Of a stretch of 5,485 bases of DNA, positions 5,366-5,485 are shown piece by piece. This DNA is from Methanobacteriota archaeon (GTDB taxonomy: Archaea > Thermoplasmatota > Thermoplasmata > Methanomassiliicoccales > Methanomethylophilaceae), in contig JAAYAP010000038.1 of NCBI GenBank assembly GCA_012719315.1, positions 1-5,485 on the forward strand, given 5' to 3'. Within the stretch, counting starts at the first letter, position 1. The number at the start of each line of letters is the position of its first letter. The notes beneath the pieces were generated by a model that saw only the letters and a program-made list of their open reading frames with translations, was not told the DNA's origin and did no database searches. The position numbers were made by a program, and so were the translations under genes.

Positions 5366-5485
5366 GGCTGACAGCGTGCCAAAGTTCCCGTATGCTTGCG
5401 CAATACAGTACAGAGAGGTACGCGAGCGGACTTTACTGCCGGGTTCGGAATGGGACCGGGTGTATCCCCGCTGCTATGGCCGTCA
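5366..5485 (-). rRNA. 5S ribosomal RNA (5' end cut by window edge)
   Basis: Read on the minus strand, the sequence holds the conserved 5S core CCCATTCCGAACCCGG, preceded by GGCCATAGCAGCGGGGA and followed by the GGGAAC element and a CTGTCAGCC 3' strand. That 3' strand (5366-5374) pairs with the 5' strand, of which TGACGG is visible at the edge. The pairing predicts about three missing bases (GGC) outside the window and a full length near 123 nt. The 3' end is set by helix pairing and could extend 1-2 nt. No 23S or tRNA is visible beside it, so whether it is free-standing or ends an rRNA operon cannot be judged. It lies on the same strand as ipk, 128 nt upstream. Confidence 0.95.

Noticed and set aside
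1..5485. CRISPR arrays, insertion sequences, tRNA genes, integration sites
   Set aside because: Both strands were read; no spaced repeat array, transposase, terminal inverted repeats or tRNA cloverleaf was seen, and all coding space belongs to housekeeping-type genes.

Overview
The window is archaeal chromosome. Signs of this are a stand-alone Bud32 (KEOPS) kinase, the RadA paralogue RadB, an archaeal-type lipid set (isopentenyl phosphate kinase, type 2 IPP isomerase, short-chain prenyl diphosphate synthase), and TATA boxes placed about 27 nt before start codons. RadB points to a euryarchaeal lineage in the broad sense. The GC-rich coding sequence with AT-rich promoter islands would suit Thermoplasmatota, perhaps Methanomassiliicoccales, but that is a guess from general gene character, not from a comparison.

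Layout from the left. Positions 1-613 (minus) hold most of bud32, whose C-terminus lies beyond the left edge. A 39-bp AT-rich spacer with TATA-like boxes on both strands separates it from a divergent plus-strand pair: an AIM24-family protein (653-1336) and, 11 nt later, a 108-residue protein with two membrane segments (1348-1674). radB (1761-2417, plus) follows with its own promoter and most likely a leaderless GTG start. It converges, 2 nt apart, on a minus-strand operon read right to left: ipk (5237-4455), fni (4458-3382) and idsA (3403-2420). All junctions in that operon overlap. Upstream on the same strand is a 5S rRNA gene (5485-5366), cut by the right edge by about three bases. No gene-free stretch exceeds 130 bases.

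The operon encodes three consecutive steps of archaeal lipid-precursor synthesis. Ipk makes IPP from isopentenyl phosphate, Fni interconverts IPP and DMAPP, and IdsA condenses them to FPP/GGPP for ether-lipid side chains. The left half carries separate housekeeping functions: tRNA t6A modification (Bud32), DNA repair (RadB), and a poorly understood AIM24/membrane-protein pair.

I see no previously undescribed multi-gene system. The points most worth following are an 11-bp direct repeat with 12-bp period just upstream of the ipk promoter, the compact divergent bud32/AIM24 promoter, the leaderless starts (one changes the radB N-terminus), and the DLS in place of DFG in Bud32.
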